NCBI GenBank assembly: GCA_041484845.1
Contig: JBGPIK010000001.1
Span: 9,268-73,267 of the forward strand
Length of the DNA: 64,000 bases
Direction: 5' to 3'
Origin: JBGPIK01 sp041484845
Lineage (GTDB): Bacteria > Desulfobacterota > Binatia > UBA9968
Positions 19,182 to 28,423 of the stretch are shown piece by piece. Under the pieces are notes generated by a model. It did no database searches. It saw only the letters and a program-made list of their open reading frames with translations, and had not been told where the DNA came from. The position numbers and the translations under genes are program-made. Position 1 is the first letter of the stretch; each line of letters begins with the position of its first letter.

Positions 19182-19503
19182 GGTCCTCCATCGAACGACG
19201 AGAGTTGACTCCCACTGTAGACTTTTTCCCATGCTCGTTGGTATCATCGTGCCCATTCAGGGTGACTTTGAGCGCCTTGATAACCGCGAGACTTTTGCTG
19301 ATTCCAACCATCTGATCCATGGTGGATTTAATTTGGCTCTGCAATAAGTCGACCTCTTCGGCAGATATGGTTTGTAATTGCGTTTGCAGCTCGTCGTAGA
19401 GCCGTGTGATGCCGTCGATTTGTCCCAACGACTCCGTTTTTTGGGTGATGCCTTCGTAGAGTCGAGAGATATCTTCCGTGAGATTTTGCAGTTCGTTTTT
19501 CAT
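19177..19503 (-). CDS. Small coiled-coil protein, unknown function
   Basis: A 108-residue protein predicted to be almost wholly helical (MKNELQNLTEDISRLYEGI..., DELQTQLQTISAEEVDLLQS) with a polar, disordered tail of about 25 residues. The frame is open further upstream, but this ATG lies 22 bases after the preceding stop with a purine-rich ribosome site, while the longer version would overlap the upstream gene. The context suggests a scaffold in the signalling cluster. No family recognised. Confidence 0.7.
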   Translation of the reverse strand: MKNELQNLTEDISRLYEGITQKTESLGQIDGITRLYDELQTQLQTISAEEVDLLQSQIKSTMDQMVGISKSLAVIKALKVTLNGHDDTNEHGKKSTVGVNSRRSMEDR

Positions 19504-19525
19504 ACCGTTATTCCACCCTCTCTCC

Positions 19526-20872
19526 TTATGGTCTATTTTTGAGTCGAGAATTATTTTCCGTTTCGTGGAGCGCGCCTTTTTCAGCAACGGTTGCGCCGGG
19601 CCGGTTTGCAAGGCTGTCGTGATCACTGGATCCGGCCGAAGTGGAGGGACGGCTCTGAGCCGGTGTCGAAGTTTGCGAGTTCATGGCTCTCGGCGAGAAA
19701 TAATAAAAGCCTGAAAAGATGAGAGCGAGGAGTAAAAATGCAGCAATCACGCCGGTTTTGAGGTTAATCGGGCTTTGGCGTGGATAAAGATCATATTCGC
19801 CGTAGTCCTTGATCAGTTTTTTTAATTGCCGATCGAGGTCGCCGTTTGTCTTAGTGCTCGGAAGATTTTTTCTTTCAAACTCGATCTCGGTCGAGCGCAC
19901 GGTAGGATCGGCGTAAATTTTGGTGGTGTTCACAGGAGGAGAATCCGGAATTTCGATTGTTGGGGAGGACTTCCGAGAAGCCGCGAATTCTCCATAGTTC
20001 TTTATGAGATCGTCGAGAAGTCTTTGATCAAAGTCCGTGCTCGCGGTTGTAGCAACCGTGTCCTTGGTCTCTTCCTCGTTTGCCGTGGCTGCTGGAGAAG
20101 TGAAGCGCGGGCTTGCTTCCGTATTTGCGTCGCAGCTTCCAGACGCTGCTGAGTCGCAGATGTCGATCTGCGGCTCGTCCACCGGCAAAATTTCTGAATC
20201 CGGTGTCAGGAGCGGATCGAACGCTGTCGCCGACGACAAATCCGCGACCCGTGAAGCCAATTGATCTTCAAGGCCATTTTCTTGCTCTACCACGGTGGCG
20301 GTGGTGATCTCGGTTTGAATCGCCGACTGCGAGGTCAAAGCGGGGAGATTGATTGCTTCGAGGGATTGCGCTGCGTCGCCCTTTTCGCTGTCTTCGGCCA
20401 CTCTTGGTATTGGCGCATCATTTTCTTGGACCTGCGCGCACGTCCTGATGGATTGGTCCGCGTCGCCGGCGATTTGAGTGCCTGGAATCTTCGCTGACTT
20501 GTTTAAGCGCGGGAATTGGATGAGTTTGTTCGCCTGCATGAATGTTTGAATGGGGGCATGTTTTTCTACGGCGTCGAGTTTAGCGATCTCAGCACAGTCA
20601 CTCAAAGGTTGCTCTACAGCATCGCGCACGGCAGCCATAGACGCTTTGATTTCCGTGAACGTTTCCAGCTTTCCCCGCAGGTCGGATAGGCGTAATAGGA
20701 GGGTTTGAGTCTTATCATGGGCGTTACCTACATCATCAGCGCTAAAGTTTTCAAGTCGCTGCTGGAGGCCCTGAATAGAGTTGACCACCTTACCGAAAGA
20801 GCCCAGGTTGGGTAGATCGTCCGGAGAAGTGCCCGCTGCAAGTCGTATCTCTTCTTTTTGTGCTGATAGCAT
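19526..20872 (-). CDS. Membrane protein with N-terminal coiled coil and duplicated YGE motif
   Basis: A 448-residue protein of no recognised family. Residues about 1-90 are helical, then comes a long acidic, low-complexity region. Two copies of a 20-residue motif follow at 281-300 (FDQRLLDDLIKNYGEF) and 346-365 (LDRQLKKLIKDYGEY). One membrane helix spans 373-393, and a Ser/Pro/Thr-rich tail follows. With no signal peptide, the large N-terminal part is probably cytoplasmic and the tail periplasmic. It is the first gene after a strong sigma-54 promoter and heads the five-gene cluster ending with the LysM-binding protein. Confidence 0.75.
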   Translation of the reverse strand: MLSAQKEEIRLAAGTSPDDLPNLGSFGKVVNSIQGLQQRLENFSADDVGNAHDKTQTLLLRLSDLRGKLETFTEIKASMAAVRDAVEQPLSDCAEIAKLDAVEKHAPIQTFMQANKLIQFPRLNKSAKIPGTQIAGDADQSIRTCAQVQENDAPIPRVAEDSEKGDAAQSLEAINLPALTSQSAIQTEITTATVVEQENGLEDQLASRVADLSSATAFDPLLTPDSEILPVDEPQIDICDSAASGSCDANTEASPRFTSPAATANEEETKDTVATTASTDFDQRLLDDLIKNYGEFAASRKSSPTIEIPDSPPVNTTKIYADPTVRSTEIEFERKNLPSTKTNGDLDRQLKKLIKDYGEYDLYPRQSPINLKTGVIAAFLLLALIFSGFYYFSPRAMNSQTSTPAQSRPSTSAGSSDHDSLANRPGATVAEKGALHETENNSRLKNRP

Positions 20873-20923
20873 GACTGCAAATCCCGTAAAAGCCTAGCGA
20901 TTTAGCGCACCGTGTTTGTCTAA

Positions 20924-20939
20924 AGCAAAACAGTTGCCA
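20924..20939 (-). promoter_or_regulatory. Strong candidate sigma-54 promoter
   Basis: The minus strand reads TGGCAACTGTTTTGCT: near-consensus -24 (TGGCAAC) and -12 (TTTGCT) with GG-N10-GC spacing. The predicted start is about 40 bases before the ATG of the membrane protein. The NtrC-type activator gene lies about 1 kb upstream, making local control likely. Confidence 0.7.
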
Positions 20940-20979
20940 TCAGTTGTCAGCGGAAAAAATTCGTCTTTTCAGTAACATA

Positions 20980-20995
20980 AGGACAGTTTTGTCCT
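20980..20995. repeat. Short palindrome in the promoter region
   Basis: AGGACA, four T/G bases, TGTCCT, about 40 bases upstream of the sigma-54 promoter. It is a possible activator site; a second palindrome ACAATATTGT lies about 45 bases further out. Confidence 0.35.
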
Positions 20996-21079
20996 AAAAG
21001 TGCTAGATTATTCCCACAGTTCTGTTCATCTTGAACAATATTGTACGTGGTTGTGTGCCGCTAATTTGTTGCTTGACAA

Positions 21080-21883
21080 CTACCGTGGCTCCAAAATGAG
21101 GAGCTGCCTCCGCGAATCAATGGAAGTATGAAAACGACTAAGGAAGTCCAGTCCGAGTAAACCGCCTAGCGTTGAGTGGGCGGAAATGTCATGAATGGCG
21201 ACGGTAAGATTTGTCGCCTCGGCAGCGCCTACTTTTATCGAGCCTAGGCGGGCCAAAGCAACGTTGATGAGTCCGTTTGCAGTTGAAATGGTAGCGCGCG
21301 ATGCCTCGTTGAGACTGAGACTCGCGGCAAGTTGACGTGAAACTACGGTATAGCTCGCGCCCGTATCCAGTAGCATAAAAGCTTGAACTGTGCGGTTGAG
21401 CGTTACGGTCACAAAGGCAGCGGAGCCGGTCATATGAATCGGCACTAGAACGGCACTGGATGATGTCGAATCCGACGAAACCGAAGGTATTTCAACCGGA
21501 AGCGTCGAAGCGCGTCGACTGGGCAAAGATCTAAAAAAGTCCTCCGTCCGTTTCGCGTCGTCGGAATCTCCGGCTTTGATCCAGCCGACGAGGCCGCTTT
21601 GGGTTTTTACCAAGTACCATTTTGAACCCTCGCTGCCAATTGTTTCCGCGACCGGCAATAGAGCATCATCCGACTTCGGTACTTCGATCTGAGGCGATGA
21701 CTCATCGGGCGCTGTGAATAGTCGTAGCGCGCGAGTTACTTTGAGTGGCGGACGGGTAGGACCGGTTTGTGCAGCGGCAAAAGGTGTAAGTAGCAGGAGC
21801 AAAATCAGCACGGCTGAAGTATTTCGCACCGTTTTTACCAAACTGGTTCTTGATCGATGTCCAGTACGACGGCCGGAAAACAA
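21080..21883 (-). CDS. Exported SH3-like + retropepsin-like aspartic protease
   Basis: A 267-residue protein with a hydrophobic signal (VLILLLLLTPFAAAQ), a bacterial SH3-like domain (about 45-105; KWYLVKTQSGLVGWIKAGD) and a C-terminal clan-AA protease domain with FMLLDTGASYTVVS and LGGLLGLDFLSRF. Such single-domain proteases dimerise to build the active site with one Asp each. SH3 domains of this kind often bind cell wall, so a periplasmic protease at the wall is likely. It starts with TTG 8 bases after the activator stop; a later TTG near residue 15 is possible. Substrate unknown. Confidence 0.82.
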   Translation of the reverse strand: MFSGRRTGHRSRTSLVKTVRNTSAVLILLLLLTPFAAAQTGPTRPPLKVTRALRLFTAPDESSPQIEVPKSDDALLPVAETIGSEGSKWYLVKTQSGLVGWIKAGDSDDAKRTEDFFRSLPSRRASTLPVEIPSVSSDSTSSSAVLVPIHMTGSAAFVTVTLNRTVQAFMLLDTGASYTVVSRQLAASLSLNEASRATISTANGLINVALARLGSIKVGAAEATNLTVAIHDISAHSTLGGLLGLDFLSRFHTSIDSRRQLLILEPR

Positions 21884-21891
21884 AAGCCACG

Positions 21892-23172
21892 CTATAGCGG
21901 CAGTGCAAACTTCTCGATTTTGCGATACAGCGTCCGGGTTGATATTCCCAGAGCCTCTGCTGCCTTGGCCTTGTTGCCATTCGTTTGACGGAGGGCGTCC
22001 TCAATAAGCGTTTTTTCGCCCTCTTCGATGTTACGTATTGCTTTTGTGCCGATCTCTTCGCGACGTCCGGTTGCATACTGCTGCAAATTCATGGGTAAAT
22101 CACTGATCGTAATATATTCACCATCAGACACCATGACGGAGCTTTCGATCACGCTTCTCAGTTCCCGAATATTTCCTGGCCAATGGTAGTCTAAGAAAAG
22201 CGCCTTGACCGAACTAGTGAGCTTTTTCAGCGGCTTCTGATACTGGTTGCAACAGTGATACACGAAGTTTGCAACCATGAGGATGATATCTTCTCTTCGT
22301 TCTCGTAGTGGAGGAAGTATGACTCTGGCACTGTTGAGGCGAAAGTACAGGTCTTTTCTGAAACCGTTGTTCTGAATGGCATCTTCAAGTTCTTTGTTGG
22401 TTGCTGCAATGATTCGAACGTCGCTTATTCGAGGCGATGATTCGCCCACCTTGTAGAACTCGCGCGTCTCGAGAAAGCGCAAGAGCTTCAACTGGATGGC
22501 CGGCGCAAGATCGCCAATTTCGTCGAGGAACAAAGTCCCGCCTTCGGCGGCTTCGATCAGCCCCTTTTTGTTGCGATCCGCCCCTGTGAAGGCTCCCCTG
22601 ACGTAACCGAACAGTTCGCTTTCAACCAGGGTTTCGGGAATTGCTGTCATGTTGCATCCAACGAAAGGTCTATTTGTCCGAGAGCCTTGCGAATGTATGT
22701 ACTGGGCCATGATTTCTTTGCCGGTGCCGGTTTCACCCGTGATGAGTACCGTAATGTCGTGCATGGCGTAACGATTGGCGAGATTCAAAACTTCATGAAA
22801 CTGGGGCGTCTCGCCGATCATTTGCGGTACATTGAGGGCTACGGCGGTTTTGCCCTCGTCCGTCGATTGTGCAAAATGGCCGATCAGGGTGTAGAGATTG
22901 TGCGCGTGTTCAGCATGGTAACAAACGAGTGAGAGATCGGCAGGATGGTCGCGGACCCGCTCCATAAATTTTTCCCAGCCGTCGCCACGGCACAGCGCCA
23001 TGTCCGCAAAGATAACTTTAACCTGATCCAACGGAAAACCCGAAAACACTCGCTCCGCCTCTTGTACGTTGCGGCTCACATGAACTGAGAAATCCCTCGC
23101 CTCCAATATTTTTAAAAGTGAAATAAGTGCGGAGTCGAGTGGCTGGATCAGGAGGGCTAAAGGTTTTGGCAT
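21892..23172 (-). CDS. NtrC-family sigma-54 activator with degenerate receiver
   Basis: A 426-residue protein: N-terminal receiver-like domain (1-120), AAA+ domain with Walker A GETGTGKE, GAFTGA loop that contacts sigma-54, Walker B TLFLDEIGDL, and a Fis-type HTH (NKAKAAEALGISTRTLYRKI). The receiver keeps Asp57 (IFADMAL) but lacks the N-terminal acidic pair (LLIQPLDS), so normal phosphorylation is doubtful. It probably drives the sigma-54 promoter at 20.9 kb and perhaps that of flp. It follows the MshEN-ATPase gene by 7 bases. Confidence 0.93.
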   Translation of the reverse strand: MPKPLALLIQPLDSALISLLKILEARDFSVHVSRNVQEAERVFSGFPLDQVKVIFADMALCRGDGWEKFMERVRDHPADLSLVCYHAEHAHNLYTLIGHFAQSTDEGKTAVALNVPQMIGETPQFHEVLNLANRYAMHDITVLITGETGTGKEIMAQYIHSQGSRTNRPFVGCNMTAIPETLVESELFGYVRGAFTGADRNKKGLIEAAEGGTLFLDEIGDLAPAIQLKLLRFLETREFYKVGESSPRISDVRIIAATNKELEDAIQNNGFRKDLYFRLNSARVILPPLRERREDIILMVANFVYHCCNQYQKPLKKLTSSVKALFLDYHWPGNIRELRSVIESSVMVSDGEYITISDLPMNLQQYATGRREEIGTKAIRNIEEGEKTLIEDALRQTNGNKAKAAEALGISTRTLYRKIEKFALPL

Positions 23173-23179
23173 AATCGAT

Positions 23180-24643
23180 TTATTCGTGGGATGGTGGAGC
23201 GGGGAGGATCACCATATTTTCCAGCGAATCCGCGAGTAACTCAGGCGTGATGCGACGGGAGGAGCCAAGATAGTTCGAGGCTGCGATTACGTGTTCGGCG
23301 ATAAACTTCGGATGGAATCCGGCCAATGGAACCTTGTGCTTTAAATAAAAGGTATTGAGCAAATGGGCCATCATCTCGGGTGAAAATTCCAATCCATAGG
23401 AATCGCAAATTCTGCAGAAAATCTCTTTGTATTCCTCGATCGTGGGCGGGTTAATCTTAAGCTTGTAATGAACTCGGCGCAGCTGCGCGGGATCCATGAG
23501 CTCTTCCGGTGGAAAGTTGGTAGCGAAGATGACCAATTGATCGAACAGAAGGGCGAATTTTTTTCCCGTGTGAAGGGTGAGGTAATCCACCTTGCGTTCC
23601 AGAGGGAAAATCCATCGGTTTAGCAATTCATGAGGGCGCACGCGCTGTCGCCCGAAGTCATCGATCACGAATACTCCGCCTGTGGCTTTCAATTGCAGCG
23701 GGGCTTCGTAATATTTCGAGTAAGGATCAAAATCCAGGTCCAGCATCTCGAGAGTTAGCTCACCCCCCGAAATGATATAAGGCCTTTTGCACCGTATCCA
23801 ACGCGGGTCGTAGTCCATTTGAGGCAGGAACATCGGATGGGAGTCGCCAGAATCGCCACGGTTGTCACTGTGAGAAGGCGGGAGCGGTACATGCACCGAT
23901 GAGTCGTAAATCTTGATGATCTGCCCGTCAGCCGCGATAGCATAGGGAATATAAGTCGGCTGTTCGAATGCGCTGACCAAAGCCTCAGCGATCGATGTTT
24001 TGCCGTTCCCAGCGGCTCCGTAAATCAAAATGGCCCTCCCGGAATTAGCCGCGGGCCCAAGGCGCCGAACGATCTCGTCCGAGAGCACGAGATGAGACAA
24101 CGCCTTTCGTAGCTTCTCGATGCTAATGATCTCATTGGTAATTGTCTGCTTTTGAACTTGAACTTGGTACATTTCGAGCGGAACAGGAACCGGTCCAATA
24201 TACTCACAACGTCGTAGCGCTTCGCTCGCCCTTTCTTTGCCGGCATGGGTAAGAGCATAGCGTAAGATGTTGTAGTTTTTTGCCGACGGACCGCGTATTT
24301 CAACCAGCGCTTCTTTTTTTGCAAATGCTAAAAGTTCTTCAATGACGGGCCGAGTAAGCTTAATCTGCTCAGAGAGCTCCGGAATAGTTTCCAGGGCCGA
24401 GATGTACATGGTTCGCAGAAGGCAATTGAGCAGAAAATTAGACTCCAGCCCCGTTTGTTCAATAGTTTTGGCAACACGAGGCGGCTCCTGAAGAATCTCA
24501 TCAAGCCTATCCCGAGTGACGTACCCGAGCGCAACCAGATTATCACCGAGGCGGCCGCCGGCGATTTTCTGCTGATGGAGCACTTTTTTGAGCTGCTCCT
24601 CGTTGATGACATTATTTTCTAGTAAAAGTTTACCGATGGCCAT
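23180..24643 (-). CDS. AAA+ ATPase with N-terminal MshEN domain (predicted cyclic di-GMP receptor)
   Basis: A 487-residue protein. The N-terminal 55 residues carry the double MshEN motif: AIGKLLLENNVINEEQL..VLHQQ, a five-residue spacer (KIAGG) and RLGDNLVALGYVTRDRL..IL, which matches the published cyclic-di-GMP-binding pattern of two 24-residue motifs five residues apart. A winged-helix-like region follows (about 80-140). The C-terminal AAA+ domain has Walker A GAAGNGKT and Walker B GGVFVIDDFG. It is not a pilus motor: the PilB/GspE Walker region and His box are absent. It heads the operon with the sigma-54 activator, so it may link cyclic di-GMP to that activator. Confidence 0.82.
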   Translation of the reverse strand: MAIGKLLLENNVINEEQLKKVLHQQKIAGGRLGDNLVALGYVTRDRLDEILQEPPRVAKTIEQTGLESNFLLNCLLRTMYISALETIPELSEQIKLTRPVIEELLAFAKKEALVEIRGPSAKNYNILRYALTHAGKERASEALRRCEYIGPVPVPLEMYQVQVQKQTITNEIISIEKLRKALSHLVLSDEIVRRLGPAANSGRAILIYGAAGNGKTSIAEALVSAFEQPTYIPYAIAADGQIIKIYDSSVHVPLPPSHSDNRGDSGDSHPMFLPQMDYDPRWIRCKRPYIISGGELTLEMLDLDFDPYSKYYEAPLQLKATGGVFVIDDFGRQRVRPHELLNRWIFPLERKVDYLTLHTGKKFALLFDQLVIFATNFPPEELMDPAQLRRVHYKLKINPPTIEEYKEIFCRICDSYGLEFSPEMMAHLLNTFYLKHKVPLAGFHPKFIAEHVIAASNYLGSSRRITPELLADSLENMVILPAPPSHE

Positions 24644-24807
24644 AAAATGATATTTAAGTCATGGAAACAACACTGCTTTTGGCGAGGCAAACGATTGTAT
24701 TCATGGTGTTTTCAGAAAAACTTGCAAAAAACCCTTTCATTATAGGTTATAATCAGCACGTGTCAAGAAAAGTTTCCTGATGGGTCGTGGCCGAAAGGGA
24801 TTCGGAA

Positions 24808-26928
24808 ATGAGATTTAGATGTTTGCTGATGAAAGCGGCGATGGCGACACTGTCCTATTTTGTTATCGGCTGTTCCTTATCGGAGCAAAATGCAAAAAAA
24901 ACCACTCCAGTCGGGTTTATTACCACCCCGGCTTCGTATTACAGCTCAGCGAAGGCGCGATACCTTGGCGCGAAATATAAGGAAAACTTAGATCGATTGG
25001 CCGAACGCATCGTGCGCAATCCTAAAACGGCCAATCTGCAATTCGCCAATAACATTTCCTCCGTTGGAGGCATCGGTTTTTTTACTCATTCAGCAACGAA
25101 TACCCCTGATGAACGGTATTTGGAAGTCATTGTTAGCGCGCCTCAAAGTTTTGAAAAGAAGGAGATTTTCAACACCAAGGTCGCGCGGATTTTTGCCGCA
25201 TACGGAACAGAGTTGTTGTCTATTCTTGCCGGCGATCCAGCCATTTATCAAGAAAACGAAGTCAGCGGCTATGGTTTGAATCTGACCTGGAGAAGCCTTG
25301 TCCAGGGTTCAACCGGGAGCGGTATCACTCTGGAGGGCGCGGTGATGTATTTTTCGAAAGAAACAGTTAGAGCCTTCCTACATCAAGACATCGATCAAAA
25401 CAATTTTCTCACGAGAGCAATCATCTTCGCGGCTGAAGAAAACGGCCCACTGAACTTAATTTCTTATCGCCAACCGGATCCGGGGCCGGATACGCGGTTA
25501 CCTATTCACGAGGAACCCCTTAGCGTGCCGCAAATAGACGCTCAAACGGAATCGGGCTCTTTATCCCAGCCGCGAATTGAAGCAGCAAGAGAGACGGCAC
25601 CGCCTTTAGCCGTGGCCAACGATGAGCGATTGACGTCAAGCGCTCGTGTCGTTCCGATTACCGCAGCAAGGCAACAGTCCGCAGATGGCAAGGGGCAAGA
25701 GCAAGTCGCAATTAACAAATCACCACAACCGGCTATTGCCTTCGAAGCCCCGATCGTGCAACCGCCGTTGGTCCCGTCAAAGACACAGCCGGCACGGACT
25801 GTAGAACCTACGACTACTAAGAGGACGGAAAGTACTTCGGTTACCAAGCGACCCGATGAACAATCTGATTTGCATAAAGCCGAACAACAAGCGAATGCAT
25901 CTCAAGTATCAAAAGCGGATAGATTTCACCAAATAAAACCGTCGAAGGATGAGCGCAAGTCTGCTTCTGGGGAAATGTCGGCGCCGAAAAACGGCGGGCC
26001 TGGCACCGAAATACCGAAAGCGGCGACGACCAACAAAGCTCAGTCGCAAGGCGCCATTGGCGAACAATTGGCATCCGAGACTTCCAGGGTGGCGGGGAAA
26101 TCAGGTGACGAAAAGAAAGCAGCCGCATTGTCTAAGACCACATCTGAAGCTCAAGCCTTTCCCGTGAAAGCAGCGCAACCGGAAGCAAAAAATAAATTTG
26201 AGCCATTGACGAGCGAGCAGGTCGCTCTCGCCCGGAAGAATTCGGTTGCCGGCAGTCAAGAGACGCCGCGCCAAATTGTAAGTGCATTGCCGACGCAAGG
26301 GAGCCGAGTGGAAATAGCGAAACCTCTGCCAAATCCGGTCACGAAAAAACCAGCGCGTGATGATCCTCAGAACGAAGAAATCGTTGAGGCCGCACCTCTG
26401 AGTACTGACGCAGACAAGAGTGCTCGAGGGAAAAACCATGAAGCCGCGGTTGTCGCGAAATCAACGGTCAAGGCTCCGAGTCTCGCGCCATTGCCGGCAA
26501 AAAGTACGGCTAAGGAAAATTCGCCACCGCTAAGGGCCAAGTTACCCAACGAGCAGATTGGACTGCTATTAACTAAGCCCAGTGGGACCGCACCTGAAAA
26601 ACGAGCTGTCGCACGCTCGCGGCCCAAAGCGTTGGAAGGTTATATTATTCAAGTGGGGTTTAACAACAAAAACGACGCGCAGCGCTGGGCCGAAACGCTC
26701 GAGCGACGCGGCTACGCCGTCTCTGTGACACAGGCGGACGGCGCGGGGTCGGTGCGTTTACGATTAGGGAACTTTTCCGTTCGCGACGAAGCCGAGAGAC
26801 AGCTTAAGTCCCTGAAGCAGGAAGGACTGAGCGGAATCGTCATCAACCTGCCCCAAGCCTATCGGCCCGAGGTGCCCGTGCCGGCTTCTGAAGAATCGCA
26901 ACCGCAATCTGTACGAACTAACAATTGA
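24808..26928 (+). CDS. Lipoprotein with C-terminal SPOR domain
   Basis: A 706-residue lipoprotein: signal with lipobox VIGC (Cys near residue 22), a folded N-terminal domain of unknown family (about 35-220), a very long Ala/Lys/Pro/Ser-rich disordered region (about 230-610) and a SPOR domain (about 613-685; YIIQVGFNNKNDAQRWAETL). SPOR domains bind denuded glycan strands at division sites. The tether is long enough to span the periplasm from a membrane anchor. The ATG was chosen over an upstream GTG because AAAGGGA precedes it. It is divergent from the MshEN-ATPase gene. Confidence 0.85.
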   Translation: MRFRCLLMKAAMATLSYFVIGCSLSEQNAKKTTPVGFITTPASYYSSAKARYLGAKYKENLDRLAERIVRNPKTANLQFANNISSVGGIGFFTHSATNTPDERYLEVIVSAPQSFEKKEIFNTKVARIFAAYGTELLSILAGDPAIYQENEVSGYGLNLTWRSLVQGSTGSGITLEGAVMYFSKETVRAFLHQDIDQNNFLTRAIIFAAEENGPLNLISYRQPDPGPDTRLPIHEEPLSVPQIDAQTESGSLSQPRIEAARETAPPLAVANDERLTSSARVVPITAARQQSADGKGQEQVAINKSPQPAIAFEAPIVQPPLVPSKTQPARTVEPTTTKRTESTSVTKRPDEQSDLHKAEQQANASQVSKADRFHQIKPSKDERKSASGEMSAPKNGGPGTEIPKAATTNKAQSQGAIGEQLASETSRVAGKSGDEKKAAALSKTTSEAQAFPVKAAQPEAKNKFEPLTSEQVALARKNSVAGSQETPRQIVSALPTQGSRVEIAKPLPNPVTKKPARDDPQNEEIVEAAPLSTDADKSARGKNHEAAVVAKSTVKAPSLAPLPAKSTAKENSPPLRAKLPNEQIGLLLTKPSGTAPEKRAVARSRPKALEGYIIQVGFNNKNDAQRWAETLERRGYAVSVTQADGAGSVRLRLGNFSVRDEAERQLKSLKQEGLSGIVINLPQAYRPEVPVPASEESQPQSVRTNN

Positions 26929-26968
26929 GCCATCGTGTGGCTTGAGAGCCAGCGGAAGAGGGTCAACG

Positions 26969-28417
26969 CTAGCCGGCGAGTTTAAGCTTTTGCTTGAGGA
27001 TCTCGTTAACTTTGTGTGGACTGGCTTTGCCTTGAGTTGCCTTCATCACTTGACCCACTAAAAAACCAAAAACCTTTTCGTTGCCCGCGTGGTACTGCGC
27101 AACCTGCTGGGCGTTTGTCTCAAGCACCTGCTGAACGGCTGTTTCGATACTTTCGGCATCCGAAAGTTGCTCAAGACCTTGCTCCTTGACAATGTCACTC
27201 GGCGATCGGCCCGAATCGATTAGGCTATCGAATACGGTTTTGGCAATTTTGCCACTGATCTTGTCTTCATCGATAAGACGAACAAGTTCCGCCACGTGCC
27301 GCGCTGGTACGGGCCAGGAGCGGATATAGAGCTGCTCGTCGAGGCCGCGTTCTTTGATCACGCGAAACAAATCGCCGATAATCCAGTTGCTGATCGCCTT
27401 AGAATTTGAGTGTATTGCGACGGCCGCTTCAAAAAAATCAGCGACGTCTTTGCGGCTGGTAAGCAGTCCGGCGTCATACACGGAAAGCGCGTATTGGGCA
27501 ATGAACCGCGTTTTACGCGGATCGGGAAGCTCGGGCAGAGAATTGCGGATTGCATCGGTCCAGTTCTCATCAATGATGAGTGGGAGCAAATCGGGATCGG
27601 GAAAGTAACGGTAGTCATGCGCAAACTCTTTGGTTCGCATGGAACGGGTAACCTCGCGGTCCGGATCCCACAGACGCGTTTCTTGAACCAGGCGGCCACC
27701 ATCGGTAAGTGTGTCGATGTGCCTGGCGATCTCATACCGTAAGGCTTTTTCCACGGCTTTGAACGAGTTGAGGTTTTTTAACTCGGCTTTGGTGCCCAAT
27801 GCCTCCGTTCCTTCAGGCCTCACGGAAATGTTGGCATCGCAACGAAAACTACCTTCCTCCATATTGCCGTCGCAAATTTCGAGATATTGCAGGATCACCC
27901 GTAAGGCGCGTAGATAACTTCCCGCCTCCGCAGCCGTGCGCAGGTCAGGTTCGCTGACAATTTCTAACAGAGGCACGCCGGCGCGATTGAGATCCACCAG
28001 GCTAGAGTCTCCATGGAGGTCGTGAATATTCTTTCCGGCATCTTCCTCCATATGAATGCGCGTGATTCGAATCCGCCGCGATTTTCCATCGACGTCAATG
28101 TCAACATAGCCGTTTGTACAAACAGGAAGTTCGTATTGACTGATCTGATAACCTTTAGGCAGATCGGGATAAAAATAATTTTTTCGCGCGAAACGGCTCG
28201 AAGGCGCAATCTGACAATGAGTCGCGAGGCCCGCTTTAATGGCGAAGTCCACCACTTTTTTGTTTAAAACGGGTAAAACGCCGGGAAAACCGGCGCAGAC
28301 CGGGCAGGTATGGTGATTAGGCTCGGCGCCAAAGCGGGTCGAGCAACCACAAAAGATTTTCGACTGGGTAAGCAGTTGAGCGTGAACTTCGAGCCCGATG
28401 ACCGATTCGTATTTCAT
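26969..28417 (-). CDS. gatB: Asp-tRNA(Asn)/Glu-tRNA(Gln) amidotransferase subunit B
   Basis: A 482-residue GatB: it starts with [13 protein letters not shown] and has the cysteine cluster FCGCSTRFG...CPVCAGFPG of the metal site. The C-terminal YqeY-like tail includes [17 protein letters not shown]. It activates misacylated tRNA with ATP and converts Glu-tRNA(Gln) or Asp-tRNA(Asn) with GatA and GatC. It ends the gatCAB operon, 6 bases after gatA. Confidence 0.97.
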   Translation of the reverse strand: MKYESVIGLEVHAQLLTQSKIFCGCSTRFGAEPNHHTCPVCAGFPGVLPVLNKKVVDFAIKAGLATHCQIAPSSRFARKNYFYPDLPKGYQISQYELPVCTNGYVDIDVDGKSRRIRITRIHMEEDAGKNIHDLHGDSSLVDLNRAGVPLLEIVSEPDLRTAAEAGSYLRALRVILQYLEICDGNMEEGSFRCDANISVRPEGTEALGTKAELKNLNSFKAVEKALRYEIARHIDTLTDGGRLVQETRLWDPDREVTRSMRTKEFAHDYRYFPDPDLLPLIIDENWTDAIRNSLPELPDPRKTRFIAQYALSVYDAGLLTSRKDVADFFEAAVAIHSNSKAISNWIIGDLFRVIKERGLDEQLYIRSWPVPARHVAELVRLIDEDKISGKIAKTVFDSLIDSGRSPSDIVKEQGLEQLSDAESIETAVQQVLETNAQQVAQYHAGNEKVFGFLVGQVMKATQGKASPHKVNEILKQKLKLAG

Positions 28418-28423
28418 AGCGCG

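Noticed and set aside
24715..24765. Sigma-70 promoter before the SPOR lipoprotein (TTGCAA ... TATAAT)
   Set aside because: The spacing is about 20 bases, too long for a confident call, although the TATAAT is perfect.
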